Part shown: piece after piece, positions 51,438-60,902 of the stretch
How positions within the stretch are numbered: position 1 is the stretch's first letter
Layout of the letters: every line of letters begins with the position of its first letter
Source of the DNA: an uncultured Bacilli bacterium
Lineage (GTDB): Bacteria; Bacillota_I; Bacilli_A; RF39; UBA660
Assembly (NCBI GenBank): GCA_934085595.1
Contig: CAKOHK010000004.1
Location: forward strand, 1 to 64,000
DNA: 64,000 bases
Direction of reading: 5' to 3'
The notes under the pieces: generated by a model
Told to the model about the DNA's origin: nothing
The model's database searches: none
Seen by the model: the letters and a program-made list of their open reading frames with translations, nothing else
Position numbers and translations under genes: made by a program

Positions 51438-52847
51438 GTGGATATAGAAAACATTTGGAGCGAATTTTTAAATACTATTAAAACTAAAGTATCTCCAATA
51501 TCATATAATCTTTGGTTTAAAGATATCAAATTATATGATATTACTAATGATAATGCGACTATTCTTGTTAATTCCAGTAATAAAAATACAAGTCAGTTCA
51601 TTAGTAGCCTAGTTGAGAATTACTATGATACAATAAAAGACATAATTGATAAAATCACTAATTCAAGTATTGATATTCAGTTTATTACAAAAGAAGAAGC
51701 AATAGAAAAAGAAAAACCAAAGAGCAACGATACAATTGTTAATAGTAGTTTAAAAACAGAATATGACACTGATATATCGAAGTACAAGTATAATAATAAT
51801 TTTAATCCAAAGTATACATTTGATACGTTTGTTGTTGGGGATTCTAATAGGCTTGCTTATGGAACAGCGCTAGCAGTTGCCAAAAAACCTGGAAAACTGT
51901 ATAATCCTTTCTTTATTCATGGCAAAAGTGGTCTTGGTAAAACCCATTTAATGCATGCAATTGGAAATTATATTATTAATAATAGTGATTTGAGAGTGCT
52001 TTATATCTCCGCTGAACAATTTATTAATGATTATACTTCAATACTTAACTATAAAAATAAAAATGGAAATAATATTACTTATTTGGATGCTTTTAGAAAT
52101 AAATATAGAAATGTTGATGTTCTTATGATTGATGATATTCAATTTTTAAATAATGCACCCAAGTCTCAAGTAGAGTTTACAAATACGTTTAATACTTTAT
52201 ATGATAATGAAAAACAAATAATTGTGGCTTCAGATACATCTATTAATGATTTTGCTAATTTAGCTGATAGGCTAAAAACTCGTTTTTTAGGAGGTTTAAC
52301 TGAATCTATTTCACCACCAAATATCGATCTTAAAAAAGAAATAATTATTAATAAAATACGTGTTAATGATTATGATATTGATATTTCTGATGATATTATA
52401 GATTTTATAGCTAATAATTGTGGTACTGATGTACGTAATTTAGAAGGCTCAGTTATTAGACTAGTTGCTTATAAGGCTACATTCAATATTCCTGTTATCA
52501 CTTTAGATATTGCAAGAGAAGTATTGCAGGAGTTTACGACTGATACTACAATGTATAGAAAAACTTCTGTTCCTAAAATTATAGATGTTGTATCTAAATA
52601 TTATAATTTAGATGCATCAATGATTAAAGGTAAAATGCGAAAAAAGAATGTTGTAACAGCCAGGGCAGTTGCTATATATCTTTCCAGAATAAAAACATCT
52701 GAAACCGTTGAAAGAATTGGACTTGAATTTGGTGGAAAAGACCATTCCACAGTAGTTTATTGGACAAATAAAATAACTGAAGAAATGAAAACAAATTCTG
52801 TTCTTGAAAATGATATTAAAATTTTGTCTGAAAAGATTTGTGAATAA
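51438..52847 (+). CDS. dnaA: chromosomal replication initiator DnaA
   Basis: A 469-residue initiator. Domain I (1-80, WSEFLNTIKTKVSPISYNLWFKDI), a variable linker, and AAA+ domain III with Walker A FIHGKSGLGKTHL and Walker B LMIDDIQFL. C-terminal domain IV carries the DNA-binding signature GGKDHSTVVYWTNKI. It starts with GTG after GAAAGGAAG. It opens the origin at the boxes flanking the gene and is followed by dnaN. Confidence 0.99.
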   Translation: MDIENIWSEFLNTIKTKVSPISYNLWFKDIKLYDITNDNATILVNSSNKNTSQFISSLVENYYDTIKDIIDKITNSSIDIQFITKEEAIEKEKPKSNDTIVNSSLKTEYDTDISKYKYNNNFNPKYTFDTFVVGDSNRLAYGTALAVAKKPGKLYNPFFIHGKSGLGKTHLMHAIGNYIINNSDLRVLYISAEQFINDYTSILNYKNKNGNNITYLDAFRNKYRNVDVLMIDDIQFLNNAPKSQVEFTNTFNTLYDNEKQIIVASDTSINDFANLADRLKTRFLGGLTESISPPNIDLKKEIIINKIRVNDYDIDISDDIIDFIANNCGTDVRNLEGSVIRLVAYKATFNIPVITLDIAREVLQEFTTDTTMYRKTSVPKIIDVVSKYYNLDASMIKGKMRKKNVVTARAVAIYLSRIKTSETVERIGLEFGGKDHSTVVYWTNKITEEMKTNSVLENDIKILSEKICE

Positions 52848-52856
52848 CTTGTGAAG

Positions 52857-52918
52857 TTATAAACATTAAATTAGAGGTAAAAATAAGAATTATGTTAATA
52901 TCTTGTGAGTTATTAACA
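52857..52918 (+). other. DnaA-box-like nonamers between dnaA and dnaN
   Basis: TTATAAACA (52857-52865) and TTATTAACA (52910-52918) lie in the dnaA-dnaN gap, in the same orientation as the boxes upstream of dnaA. In Bacillus the DNA-unwinding element lies downstream of dnaA, so this gap is the second half of a possible bipartite origin. Confidence 0.5.
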
Positions 52919-52973
52919 AAACTAACATTAATATTAATAATAATATATAATAAAAGAAAAGGAGAAATAAAAA

Positions 52974-54098
52974 ATGAAATTAATAATTGAAAAAGAAACA
53001 CTAGTAAATAATTTGGAAAATGTTAGTAGAGCGTTATCTACTAGAAATATTATACCTGTATTAAATGGTATTAAGTTTAAAGTAACGAAAGAAGGATTAT
53101 ATCTTACAGCAAGCGATAATGATATATCAATTGAAATATTTGTTGATAAAGTAGATATTAAATCTATTGAGGAAGAAGGAGAACTTGTAATATCAGGTGG
53201 TAGTAAGTTACTAGAAATACTAAGAAAATTACCTAATAATGATATGACGATCGAAAGTTATGAAGAAAATATGATTTTCTTTAAGACTCCTAATTTTGAA
53301 TATAAATCTAATTGTTATCCAAAAGAAGAATATCCAGATATTAATTTTGAAGAATCAGATAAGTATGCTGTTGTTAATTCTAACAAAGTTAGAGAGATGA
53401 TTAGTAAAACATCATTTGCTTGTTCATTACAAGAGAGCAGACCTTTATTCACAGGTATAAATGTTAAATTAACTAATAATAATTTAGAATTTGTTGCTAC
53501 TGATTCTTATAGATTATCAAAAATGCAAATTGAGATAGATAATAAAGAAGAAAATGATTTTAATATAGTTATTCCTGCAAGAAATATAAATGAATTGTTA
53601 AAAGTTCTTAATAAAGAGGATAATGTATATATTCATATATTTAGTAATAAAGTATTATTTAAGTATAACAATATAAAGTTTCAATCTTCTTTAATTAATG
53701 GAGGAACTTATCCTAATACTGATAATTCAATACCAAAATCATTTGAAAGTACAATAAAAGTTAATATTAAAGAATTTTTCAATGTTGTAGAAAGAGCTTC
53801 GCTTGTTTCTCAATTTAAAGATAAAAACATTATTGAAATGGAAATTGTTAACGACAAATTAACAATTAGAGCTTCTAGTGTTGATGTTGGTAAAATCGAA
53901 GAGTCAATTATTGTTGATAATGTGTCTAAAAGTAATATTAAAATATCTTATAGTGCTAAATATATGATTGATGCTTTGAAAATATTTAATAAAGAGAATA
54001 TATTTATATTGTTAAATGGTGATATTAGCCCAATTATTTTGATGGAAGAAGATAATGATGAGTTAACTGAACTAATATCTCCAATGAAAACTTTCTAA
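52974..54098 (+). CDS. dnaN: DNA polymerase III beta sliding clamp
   Basis: A 374-residue clamp that tethers the replicative polymerase. The three-domain pattern is clear: MKLIIEKETLVNNLENVSRALS at the start, TDSYRLSKMQIEI at the domain I/II boundary, and an end reading LMEEDNDELTELISPMKTF, a variant of the family's usual PMR-type end. AAAAGGAG precedes the ATG. A strong terminator follows. Confidence 0.98.
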   Translation: MKLIIEKETLVNNLENVSRALSTRNIIPVLNGIKFKVTKEGLYLTASDNDISIEIFVDKVDIKSIEEEGELVISGGSKLLEILRKLPNNDMTIESYEENMIFFKTPNFEYKSNCYPKEEYPDINFEESDKYAVVNSNKVREMISKTSFACSLQESRPLFTGINVKLTNNNLEFVATDSYRLSKMQIEIDNKEENDFNIVIPARNINELLKVLNKEDNVYIHIFSNKVLFKYNNIKFQSSLINGGTYPNTDNSIPKSFESTIKVNIKEFFNVVERASLVSQFKDKNIIEMEIVNDKLTIRASSVDVGKIEESIIVDNVSKSNIKISYSAKYMIDALKIFNKENIFILLNGDISPIILMEEDNDELTELISPMKTF

Positions 54099-54116
54099 AA
54101 ATATGCTGTTTTTTAC

Positions 54117-54145
54117 AAAAAATCGTAATTTTACGATTTTTTTTT
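54117..54145 (+). terminator. terminator after dnaN
   Basis: AAAAAATCGTAA (54117-54128) pairs with TTACGATTTTTT (54131-54142), followed by further Ts. Confidence 0.85.
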
Positions 54146-54166
54146 GCATAAAAGTAAAAAAAATGT

Positions 54167-54255
54167 GCTTAAAAGGAAAAAAGCGGTAAAAATCACTGCA
54201 GAAAAAAAGTGAAAATTCCCTTTAAGCAAAAAAATTGATATTTAAAGCAAGTTTT
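54167..54255 (+). promoter_or_regulatory. comK upstream region: long dyad and candidate ComK box
   Basis: A 13-bp dyad with one mismatch (54166-54178 and 54216-54228) frames a 37-base loop. AAAA-TTCCC-TTTA (54212-54224) and TAAA-GCAAG-TTTT (54243-54255) each match the ComK AT-box AAAAN5TTTT with one change. They are 18 bp apart, one of the spacings known for ComK sites. Chance matches are easy in such AT-rich DNA. Confidence 0.35.
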
Positions 54256-54312
54256 AACATTTTTTTGACAATTTATGAAATACTAGAAGCAAAACGTTGA
54301 AAGGAGGAGTTT

Positions 54313-54777
54313 ATGGATTATGAAATTACATATAATACTCAGAGTATAATTCCAATCGATGATTTTACTACAAAAGTTATTGATGATGGTAATAATTTTT
54401 TAGTTAATGCTAATAGTATGAGTGTTATTGAAAGAAGTTGTGAATATTATGGTAGTTCATATGAAGGAAGAAAAATTGGTACAAAAAGCTTATTAGGAAT
54501 AACTCACAAATCTCCAATTATCATTGAAGAATCATCTAGAATAATATTTTTTCCTACAAAATCGCCAAATCGTGATGATTGTGTATGGCTTAATTTAAAT
54601 CAAATTCAAAAGTATTACGGTTTAGATGGAAAAACATCTAGAATTATCTTTAAAGACGGTACATCTTTGGATTTGAATATATCAATTGCTTCACTTACAA
54701 ATCAAATATTAAGATCTTCTAGATTAAAGTTTGTTTTAGAAGAAAGACAAGGCACAAAAAAAGATATTAATTTCTAA
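54313..54777 (+). CDS. comK: ComK-family competence transcription factor
   Basis: ComK is the master activator of DNA-uptake genes in Bacillus. The 154-residue protein carries the family core: CEYYGSSYEGRKIGTKSLLGITHKSPIII, then IIFFPTKSPNRDDCVWL, and an end NQILRSSRLKFVLEERQG. It is shorter than Bacillus ComK (about 190), mainly at the C-terminus. AAAGGAGGAG precedes the ATG. It occupies the slot between dnaN and recF where rlbA (yaaA) is usual, and no RlbA-like frame is present. It has its own terminator, so it is not simply part of the replication operon. Confidence 0.92.
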   Translation: MDYEITYNTQSIIPIDDFTTKVIDDGNNFLVNANSMSVIERSCEYYGSSYEGRKIGTKSLLGITHKSPIIIEESSRIIFFPTKSPNRDDCVWLNLNQIQKYYGLDGKTSRIIFKDGTSLDLNISIASLTNQILRSSRLKFVLEERQGTKKDINF

Positions 54778-54801
54778 CGAAAACACAAAATATCTTTTTT
54801 T
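54756..54801 (+). terminator. terminator overlapping the comK 3' end
   Basis: AAAAAAAGATA (54756-54766) pairs with TATCTTTTTTT (54791-54801). The stem begins inside the last comK codons. Confidence 0.6.
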
Positions 54802-54814
54802 ATGGTTATTTATA

Positions 54815-54845
54815 TGGTATAATATTTACGAGGTATAGGTATACC
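54815..54845 (+). promoter_or_regulatory. recF-gyrB-gyrA promoter with adjacent palindrome
   Basis: TGG-TATAAT (54815-54823) is an extended -10. The palindrome GGTATACC (54838-54845), partly doubled as GGTATAGGTATACC, lies just downstream and may be an operator. Confidence 0.45.
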
Positions 54846-54878
54846 AAAATAATATAATTGTCTTAAAAAGGGGGTGTT

Positions 54879-55970
54879 TTGCTTAAATTAATGAATATTA
54901 CTAAAATTGATCTTGTAAATTTTAGATGTTATAGCCGATTTAGTATAGATAAATTTTCTAATATTAATATTATTATAGGAAGCAATGGTATTGGTAAAAC
55001 TTCAATTATAGAAAGTATTTATATTGGTAGCTTAGCAAAAACGTTTAAATCAAATGATGATTTATCAATTATTAAGTTTAATAAAAATTATTCTAAAATA
55101 AGTATTAAATTATATAGTGATTTTACTTATAAATATTTAGATTATTATATTGATTCTACTGGTAAAAAAACAAAAATCAATGATAAGTTGATTCCGAAGT
55201 TAAGTAATTTTATTTCACAATATAGTGTGTTATTACTTTCTCCGGATGAAGTTAGATTAGTCAAAGCATCTCCGTTAATTAGAAGAAATTATTTGAATAT
55301 TCAGCTTTCACAGATTAATAAGTTTTATTTGAAATATTTAAATGATTATAATGTTTTGATAAAGGACAAAAATCAATTTCTTAAAAGAATTAATAATAAT
55401 AGTGATTTTACTTATCTTGATATTATAGATGATAAAATAGCCGATTTAGGTCTTAAAATATATCAATATAGGCAAGAATATATAAATTATATTAATCTTT
55501 ATATTCAAAATAACTTTAAAAACTTTAATAAAAAAGATACTGTTTTTGTTAAATATGAATCTGATTTTGATAGTGGAGATAAAGATATCATATTAAAAGT
55601 ACTAAAGAAAAATAGACAAAAGGAAATTATGCTAGGGATGTCTACAATAGGTATTCACAGAGACGATTTTATTTTTCTTCATAATGGTGTTAATTCAAAA
55701 GAATATAGTTCACAAGGTACTCAAAAATTGATTGTTTTATCTATGAAATTGTCTGAAATAGAGATATTTAAGATGAAATATAATATAAATCCAATAATTT
55801 TATTAGATGATTTATTTAGTGAATTAGATGTAACAAATAAAAATAAAATATTTAAATTACTTGATAGTAATTCTCAAGTATTTATAACAACAACTGATAT
55901 TAAAAATATAGACAAAAATATTATTAAAAAAGCAAAAATTTATAATTTGGATGAAAGGAAGTTTATATGA
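54879..55970 (+). CDS. recF: DNA repair/recombination protein RecF
   Basis: A 363-residue SMC-like ATPase that loads RecA at gaps with RecO and RecR. It has Walker A GSNGIGKTSI, the LSPDEVRLVKASPLIRRNYLN block, signature YSSQGTQKLIVLSMKLSE and Walker B PIILLDDLFSELD. A TTG at 54879 is favoured by spacing to the GGGGGTG site; the ATG at 54891 is the alternative. It overlaps gyrB by four bases (ATGA). Confidence 0.96.
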   Translation: MLKLMNITKIDLVNFRCYSRFSIDKFSNINIIIGSNGIGKTSIIESIYIGSLAKTFKSNDDLSIIKFNKNYSKISIKLYSDFTYKYLDYYIDSTGKKTKINDKLIPKLSNFISQYSVLLLSPDEVRLVKASPLIRRNYLNIQLSQINKFYLKYLNDYNVLIKDKNQFLKRINNNSDFTYLDIIDDKIADLGLKIYQYRQEYINYINLYIQNNFKNFNKKDTVFVKYESDFDSGDKDIILKVLKKNRQKEIMLGMSTIGIHRDDFIFLHNGVNSKEYSSQGTQKLIVLSMKLSEIEIFKMKYNINPIILLDDLFSELDVTNKNKIFKLLDSNSQVFITTTDIKNIDKNIIKKAKIYNLDERKFI

Positions 55971-57877
55971 AAAACGATTATAATGAAAATGATATCCAGG
56001 TATTAGAAGGATTAGAAGCAGTTAGAAAAAGACCTGGAATGTATATTGGTACAACTGGTGTAAGAGGTTTACATCATCTTGTTTGGGAAATTGTAGACAA
56101 TTCAGTTGATGAAGCTTTAGCTGGATATTGTGATGATATTGAAATAATTATTAATAATGATAATAGTGTAACTGTTAAAGATGATGGTAGAGGTATTCCA
56201 ACTGGTATTCACCCTAAGACTGGTGTATCAACTGTCGAAACTATTTTTACTGTATTACATGCTGGAGGTAAGTTTGGTGGTGGTGGTTATAAAGTTTCTG
56301 GTGGATTACATGGTGTTGGGGCGTCTGTAGTTAATGCCTTGTCTTCTTGGCTAGAAGTTACTGTTTATCATGATAAAAAAGTTTATTATCAAAAGTTTAT
56401 TAATGGTGGTAAACCTGATGGTAAATTGACTGTTATTGGAGAATGTGAAGCTAATAGAACAGGAACAACTATTACTTTTAAACCAGATCCTACAATTTTT
56501 GAAGAAACAACCGAGTTTGATTATGATACTTTAAAACATAGAGCTAGAGAATTATCTTTCTTAAATAAAGGTGTAAGAATTATTCTATCTGATTTAAGAA
56601 CTGGTAAAAAGGAAGAATTTCTGTATAATGGTGGTATTATTGAATATGTAAAATTATTGAACTCTAATAAAACAGTTATACATAATGATATTATTTATGT
56701 TGAAGGTTCACTTAATGATATAGAAATAGAAGTGGCTATGCAATATAATGATAGTTATACTTCTAATATTTATTCTTTTACAAATAATATTAATACGGTT
56801 GAGGGTGGAACTCATGAAGATGGTGTTAAAAGTGCTTTAGCAAGAATAATCAATAATTATGCTAGAAAAAATAATATGTTGAAAGAAAAAGATGAGTCTT
56901 TAACTCAAGATGATGTTAAAGAAGGCTTAACGATGATTATTTCTTGTAAACATCCAGATCCACAATTTGAAGGTCAAACGAAGACTAAACTTGGTAATAT
57001 TGAGGTTAGAAAAATTGCTAGTTCAATTTTTGGTGAAGGATTTGAAAAATATTTATTAGAAAATCCTGCGGTTGCTAAAATTATTTTAGAAAAGATATTA
57101 ATGGCTTCTAGAGCAAGACAAGCTGCACGTAAAGCAAGAGAATTAACAAGAAGAAAAGGCGGTTTAGAATTAACTAATCAATGGGGAAAATTAGCTGATT
57201 GTTCTAATAAAGATCCAGTTGTGACTGAAATATTTATAGTTGAGGGTGATTCTGCCGGTGGTTCAGCAATTAAAGGTAGAGATTCTAAAACTCAAGCAAT
57301 CTTACCTTTAAGAGGAAAAATATTGAATGTTGAGAAAGCTAGATTAGATAGAATCTTAGAAAATGCTGAAATTAGAAGTATGATTACTGCTTTTGGAACT
57401 GGAATTGGGGACGAATTTGATATTAATAAATTAAGATATCATAAAATAGTTATAATGACAGATGCTGATGTTGATGGTTCACATATTAGAATACTTCTTT
57501 TGACTTTGTTTTATAGGTTTTTTAGGCCTATTATTGAAGAAGGATATGTTTATATAGCTAAACCACCTCTTTACAAAATTACGTATGGTAAAAACTTTAA
57601 ATGGATTTTAAATGATGATGAAAAAGAAAAGTATCTTGAAACATTACCTGAGAATGCTAAGGTTAATATTCAGAGAATGAAAGGTTTAGGCGAAATGGAT
57701 GCCGATGAACTGTGTGATACAACTATGAGTATAGAACACCGCACATTAGTTCGTGTTACTGTTGATGATGCTATGCAAGCTGATAGTATATTTGAAACTT
57801 TAATGGGAGAAGAAGTTGAACCTAGAAGAAAGTTTATTGAGGAGAATGCTCAATATGTTCAAAATCTTGATATATAG
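55967..57877 (+). CDS. gyrB: DNA gyrase subunit B
   Basis: A 636-residue ATPase subunit of gyrase, which introduces negative supercoils. It has the GHKL ATP site (NSVDEALAGYCDDI, DDGRGIP, GGLHGVGASVVNALS) and the TOPRIM domain with EGDSAGGSA and DADVDGSHI. The C-terminal block is RMKGLGEMDADEL. It is translationally coupled to recF, and gyrA follows after 9 bp with its own AGGAGG. Confidence 0.99.
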   Translation: MKNDYNENDIQVLEGLEAVRKRPGMYIGTTGVRGLHHLVWEIVDNSVDEALAGYCDDIEIIINNDNSVTVKDDGRGIPTGIHPKTGVSTVETIFTVLHAGGKFGGGGYKVSGGLHGVGASVVNALSSWLEVTVYHDKKVYYQKFINGGKPDGKLTVIGECEANRTGTTITFKPDPTIFEETTEFDYDTLKHRARELSFLNKGVRIILSDLRTGKKEEFLYNGGIIEYVKLLNSNKTVIHNDIIYVEGSLNDIEIEVAMQYNDSYTSNIYSFTNNINTVEGGTHEDGVKSALARIINNYARKNNMLKEKDESLTQDDVKEGLTMIISCKHPDPQFEGQTKTKLGNIEVRKIASSIFGEGFEKYLLENPAVAKIILEKILMASRARQAARKARELTRRKGGLELTNQWGKLADCSNKDPVVTEIFIVEGDSAGGSAIKGRDSKTQAILPLRGKILNVEKARLDRILENAEIRSMITAFGTGIGDEFDINKLRYHKIVIMTDADVDGSHIRILLLTLFYRFFRPIIEEGYVYIAKPPLYKITYGKNFKWILNDDEKEKYLETLPENAKVNIQRMKGLGEMDADELCDTTMSIEHRTLVRVTVDDAMQADSIFETLMGEEVEPRRKFIEENAQYVQNLDI

Positions 57878-57886
57878 GAGGTATTT

Positions 57887-60370
57887 ATGAGTGATAATGA
57901 TGAAAAATTAAATGATAAATTGGAACATGTTCAATTAAAGAAAATAATGGAAGATTCTTTTATGGATTATTCCATGAGTGTTATAATTCAAAGAGCTTTG
58001 CCTGATTTAAGGGATGGTTTAAAGCCTGTTCATAGAAGAATTTTATATAGTATGTACGAATCTGGTTTTACTCCTGATAAGGCTCATCAAAAAAGTGCTA
58101 AAACAGTAGGTAATGTTATAGGTAACTATCATCCTCATGGTGATACTGCAGTTTATGATTCTTTGGCTAGAATGGCTCAAGACTTTAGTTATAGATATTG
58201 TCTTATTGATGGTCATGGTAATTTTGGTTCTATAGATGGTTTTGGTCCAGCAGCCATGCGTTATACTGAGGCTAGACTTGCTAAGCTTTCTATGGAGTTA
58301 TTAAGAGATATTAACAAAGATACTGTTAATTTAATTGATAATTATGATGGTAGTTTAAAGGAGCCGGAGGTATTACCTAGTAGATTTCCTAATATACTTG
58401 TAAATGGTACTATGGGAATTGCAGTAGGTATGGCTACAAATATTCCTCCTCATAATCTTGGTGAAACAATTGATGGTTGTATTGCTTATATTGATAATCC
58501 TGATATTACTTTAGAAGAGATGATGAAATATGTTAAAGGTCCTGATTTTCCTACAGGCGGAATCATATTAGGGTTATCTGGAATTAGAAAAGCATATGAA
58601 ACTGGTAAAGGTACTATTACTATAAGATCTAAGGTGGAGATTGAAGATAATGGACATAAAACACAAATAGTTATTAAAGAAATACCTTATCAATTAAATA
58701 AAAATTCTATAATACGTAGAATTGCTGAAATGGTTGCTGATAAAACTATTGATGGTATCAGTGATTTACATGATGATTCTAATTTAGAACATGGTATGCG
58801 TATTATTATTGACCTTAAAAAGGATGCTAATGCGAATGTTGTTTTGAATAATTTATATAAGTATACTCAATTACAAACAACTTACGGTATAAATATGCTT
58901 ATGATTCATGATAATAGACCTAAAACATTAGGGTTAATTGAAATTATTAAGCATTATATTGAGTATCAGAAGAGTGTAATATACAGAAGAACTAAATTTA
59001 ATTTAGATAAAGCATTAGCAAGAGCTCATATTTTAGAGGGTTATAAAATAGCTTTAAATAATATAGATGAAATTATTCAAATAATTAAGACTTCTAAAAG
59101 TGACGTTATAGCTAAAGATACTTTAAAGACAAAGTTTGGTTTAAGTGATGCTCAGTCTGAAGCTATTCTTGAAATGAAATTAAGACGTTTAACTGGCCTT
59201 GAAAGAGAAAAAATTGAAGAGGAACTTGCTGAATTGCTTAAATTAATTGAGGAATATAAAGAAATATTAAGTAATGAAGAAAAGCTTTTGGCAGTTATTA
59301 AAGATGAAATGCTTGAAATTAAGAACAAATATTCGGATGAAAGAAGAACAGTTATAGATACTACTACGTTAGAGTTTATCGAGGATGAATCTTTAATTCC
59401 AAACGAAAACGTGTTATTAACAATAACTAAGAATGGATATATAAAAAGATTAACTAATGATACTTATAAAACTCAAAATAGAGGTGGTGTTGGAGTTAAG
59501 GGAATAACTACTAATGATTCTGATTTTGTTGACCAGATATTGACAATGAATACTCATGACTATGTTTTATTCTTCACAAATAAAGGTAAAGTATATAGAT
59601 TAAAAGGTTATGAGATTCCTGAATTTTCAAGAACTGCAAAAGGATTACCTATTATTAACTTATTAGCTGTAGAAAAAGGTGAAAATATTAATGCTATTAT
59701 TAAAGTAGAAAAGGATAATAATGACAAGTATTTAGTTTTTGCTACTAAAAATGGTATTATTAAGCGTTCTCCTCTTGAAGATTTTAACAATATTAGACAG
59801 TCTGGTAAAATAGCCATTACTTTGAAGGATAATGATGAACTTATTGCAGTTCACAAATCAGATGGTAGAGGTAAAGTATTAATGTGTTCTTCTATGGGAC
59901 GTATGGTTAGATTTGATGAAAACTATATTAGAGTTATGGGAAGAACAGCTGCAGGTGTTAAAGGTATTACATTAGTTAATGATGTTTGTATAGGAATGGA
60001 GATCTGTTCTGATTCTGATAATATGGTAATGGTTACAGAGAATGGATACGGTAAAAAAACTGATGTTTCTGAGTTTAGAGAGACGAAAAAAGGTAGTAAA
60101 GGTGTTAAAGCTTTAAATATTACTGAAAAAAATGGTAAAATTATTGCTTTTAAAATTATAAATGGTGATAATGATATATTAATTGTTACTAATGAGGGCA
60201 TAGTTATTAGACTTTCTGTTGATTCTATTTCTCAGCTTAGTAGAGTTACTCAAGGAGTCAGACTGATTAATTTAAAAAAATCTAATAAAGTTGCTGCTAT
60301 TTCATTAGTTGATGCTTCCAATGCTGAGGAAGAAGTTGAAAGTGAAGTCAACGTTCAAACTGAAGAATAA
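57887..60370 (+). CDS. gyrA: DNA gyrase subunit A
   Basis: An 827-residue breakage-reunion subunit. The start EDSFMDYSMSVIIQRALPDLRDGLKPVHRRILY, the catalytic Tyr in AAMRYTEARL and the HPHGDTAVYDSLARMAQDF region mark GyrA. The C-terminal pinwheel has a GyrA-box-like segment (QNRGGVGVKG) and ends in an acidic tail. It is the last gene of the recF-gyrB-gyrA unit. Confidence 0.99.
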   Translation: MSDNDEKLNDKLEHVQLKKIMEDSFMDYSMSVIIQRALPDLRDGLKPVHRRILYSMYESGFTPDKAHQKSAKTVGNVIGNYHPHGDTAVYDSLARMAQDFSYRYCLIDGHGNFGSIDGFGPAAMRYTEARLAKLSMELLRDINKDTVNLIDNYDGSLKEPEVLPSRFPNILVNGTMGIAVGMATNIPPHNLGETIDGCIAYIDNPDITLEEMMKYVKGPDFPTGGIILGLSGIRKAYETGKGTITIRSKVEIEDNGHKTQIVIKEIPYQLNKNSIIRRIAEMVADKTIDGISDLHDDSNLEHGMRIIIDLKKDANANVVLNNLYKYTQLQTTYGINMLMIHDNRPKTLGLIEIIKHYIEYQKSVIYRRTKFNLDKALARAHILEGYKIALNNIDEIIQIIKTSKSDVIAKDTLKTKFGLSDAQSEAILEMKLRRLTGLEREKIEEELAELLKLIEEYKEILSNEEKLLAVIKDEMLEIKNKYSDERRTVIDTTTLEFIEDESLIPNENVLLTITKNGYIKRLTNDTYKTQNRGGVGVKGITTNDSDFVDQILTMNTHDYVLFFTNKGKVYRLKGYEIPEFSRTAKGLPIINLLAVEKGENINAIIKVEKDNNDKYLVFATKNGIIKRSPLEDFNNIRQSGKIAITLKDNDELIAVHKSDGRGKVLMCSSMGRMVRFDENYIRVMGRTAAGVKGITLVNDVCIGMEICSDSDNMVMVTENGYGKKTDVSEFRETKKGSKGVKALNITEKNGKIIAFKIINGDNDILIVTNEGIVIRLSVDSISQLSRVTQGVRLINLKKSNKVAAISLVDASNAEEEVESEVNVQTEE

Positions 60371-60383
60371 TTCTTCAGTTTTT
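60360..60383 (+). terminator. terminator after gyrA
   Basis: CTGAAGAA (60360-60367) pairs with TTCTTCAG (60371-60378), followed by five Ts. It starts within the last gyrA codons. Confidence 0.85.
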
Positions 60384-60398
60384 GTTACACGTGAAACT
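60383..60398. other. parS-like site 1 (ParB/Spo0J binding)
   Basis: TGTTACACGTGAAACT differs from TGTTTCACGTGAAACA at two positions, one of which is degenerate in Bacillus. It sits 13 bp after the gyrA stop, near the origin, as expected for parS. Confidence 0.85.
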
Positions 60399-60401
60399 TA
60401 T

Positions 60402-60431
60402 AAAAAAATATTTCCCGGGAAATATTTTTTT
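60402..60431. other. Noc-binding site 1 inside a perfect 30-bp palindrome
   Basis: The core TATTTCCCGGGAAATA (60409-60424) contains the Bacillus Noc-binding sequence ATTTCCCGGGAAAT without mismatch. It is flanked by seven As and seven Ts that extend the palindrome to 30 bp. A Noc protein is encoded in the window. Confidence 0.85.
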
Positions 60432-60520
60432 AATATATTTATCAATTTTTAAAATTTTTATTATATTTAATTTTATATATTAATTTATATATATATATTT
60501 TTATAAATATTATTGCTATA

Positions 60521-60544
60521 AAATTATTTCCCGGGAAATAATTT
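60521..60544. other. Noc-binding site 2 inside a perfect 24-bp palindrome
   Basis: TATTTCCCGGGAAATA (60525-60540) again matches the Noc site exactly, extended symmetrically by AAAT/ATTT to 24 bp. It lies 116 bp from site 1 (start to start). Confidence 0.85.
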
Positions 60545-60886
60545 ATAATGATTAATGTTGATAATTTTTAAGTTTTTTATAATGGAGTCATTTTTTTCTA
60601 TATCGGTCAATGTTTTTGATTTGTAATATACTTTGCTTTATCATCAAATTATTGATATTAGTTAAAGCCTTTATGTTTATCGTGATAGTTTTAAGTATAA
60701 TTTGCTTACTTCTTCTTAATTAAATTGTTTAAACGTTGTTTCTTACTTTATTTTAGTATCATTTCTTATACTTATAAATTTCGTTAATACCTACCATTTG
60801 TTTAGTTTTATCGCAATACTTTTATTTGATTCTCTTATTTTATCATTATTAATTTTATTTTCTGAAAAAAAATGTTAATAACTCAA

Positions 60887-60902
60887 AGTTCCACGTGAAA
60901 CT
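60887..60902. other. parS-like site 2
   Basis: AGTTCCACGTGAAACT keeps the GTTNCACGTGAAAC core of parS. It differs from the 16-bp consensus only at the ends and at the degenerate fifth position. Confidence 0.8.
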
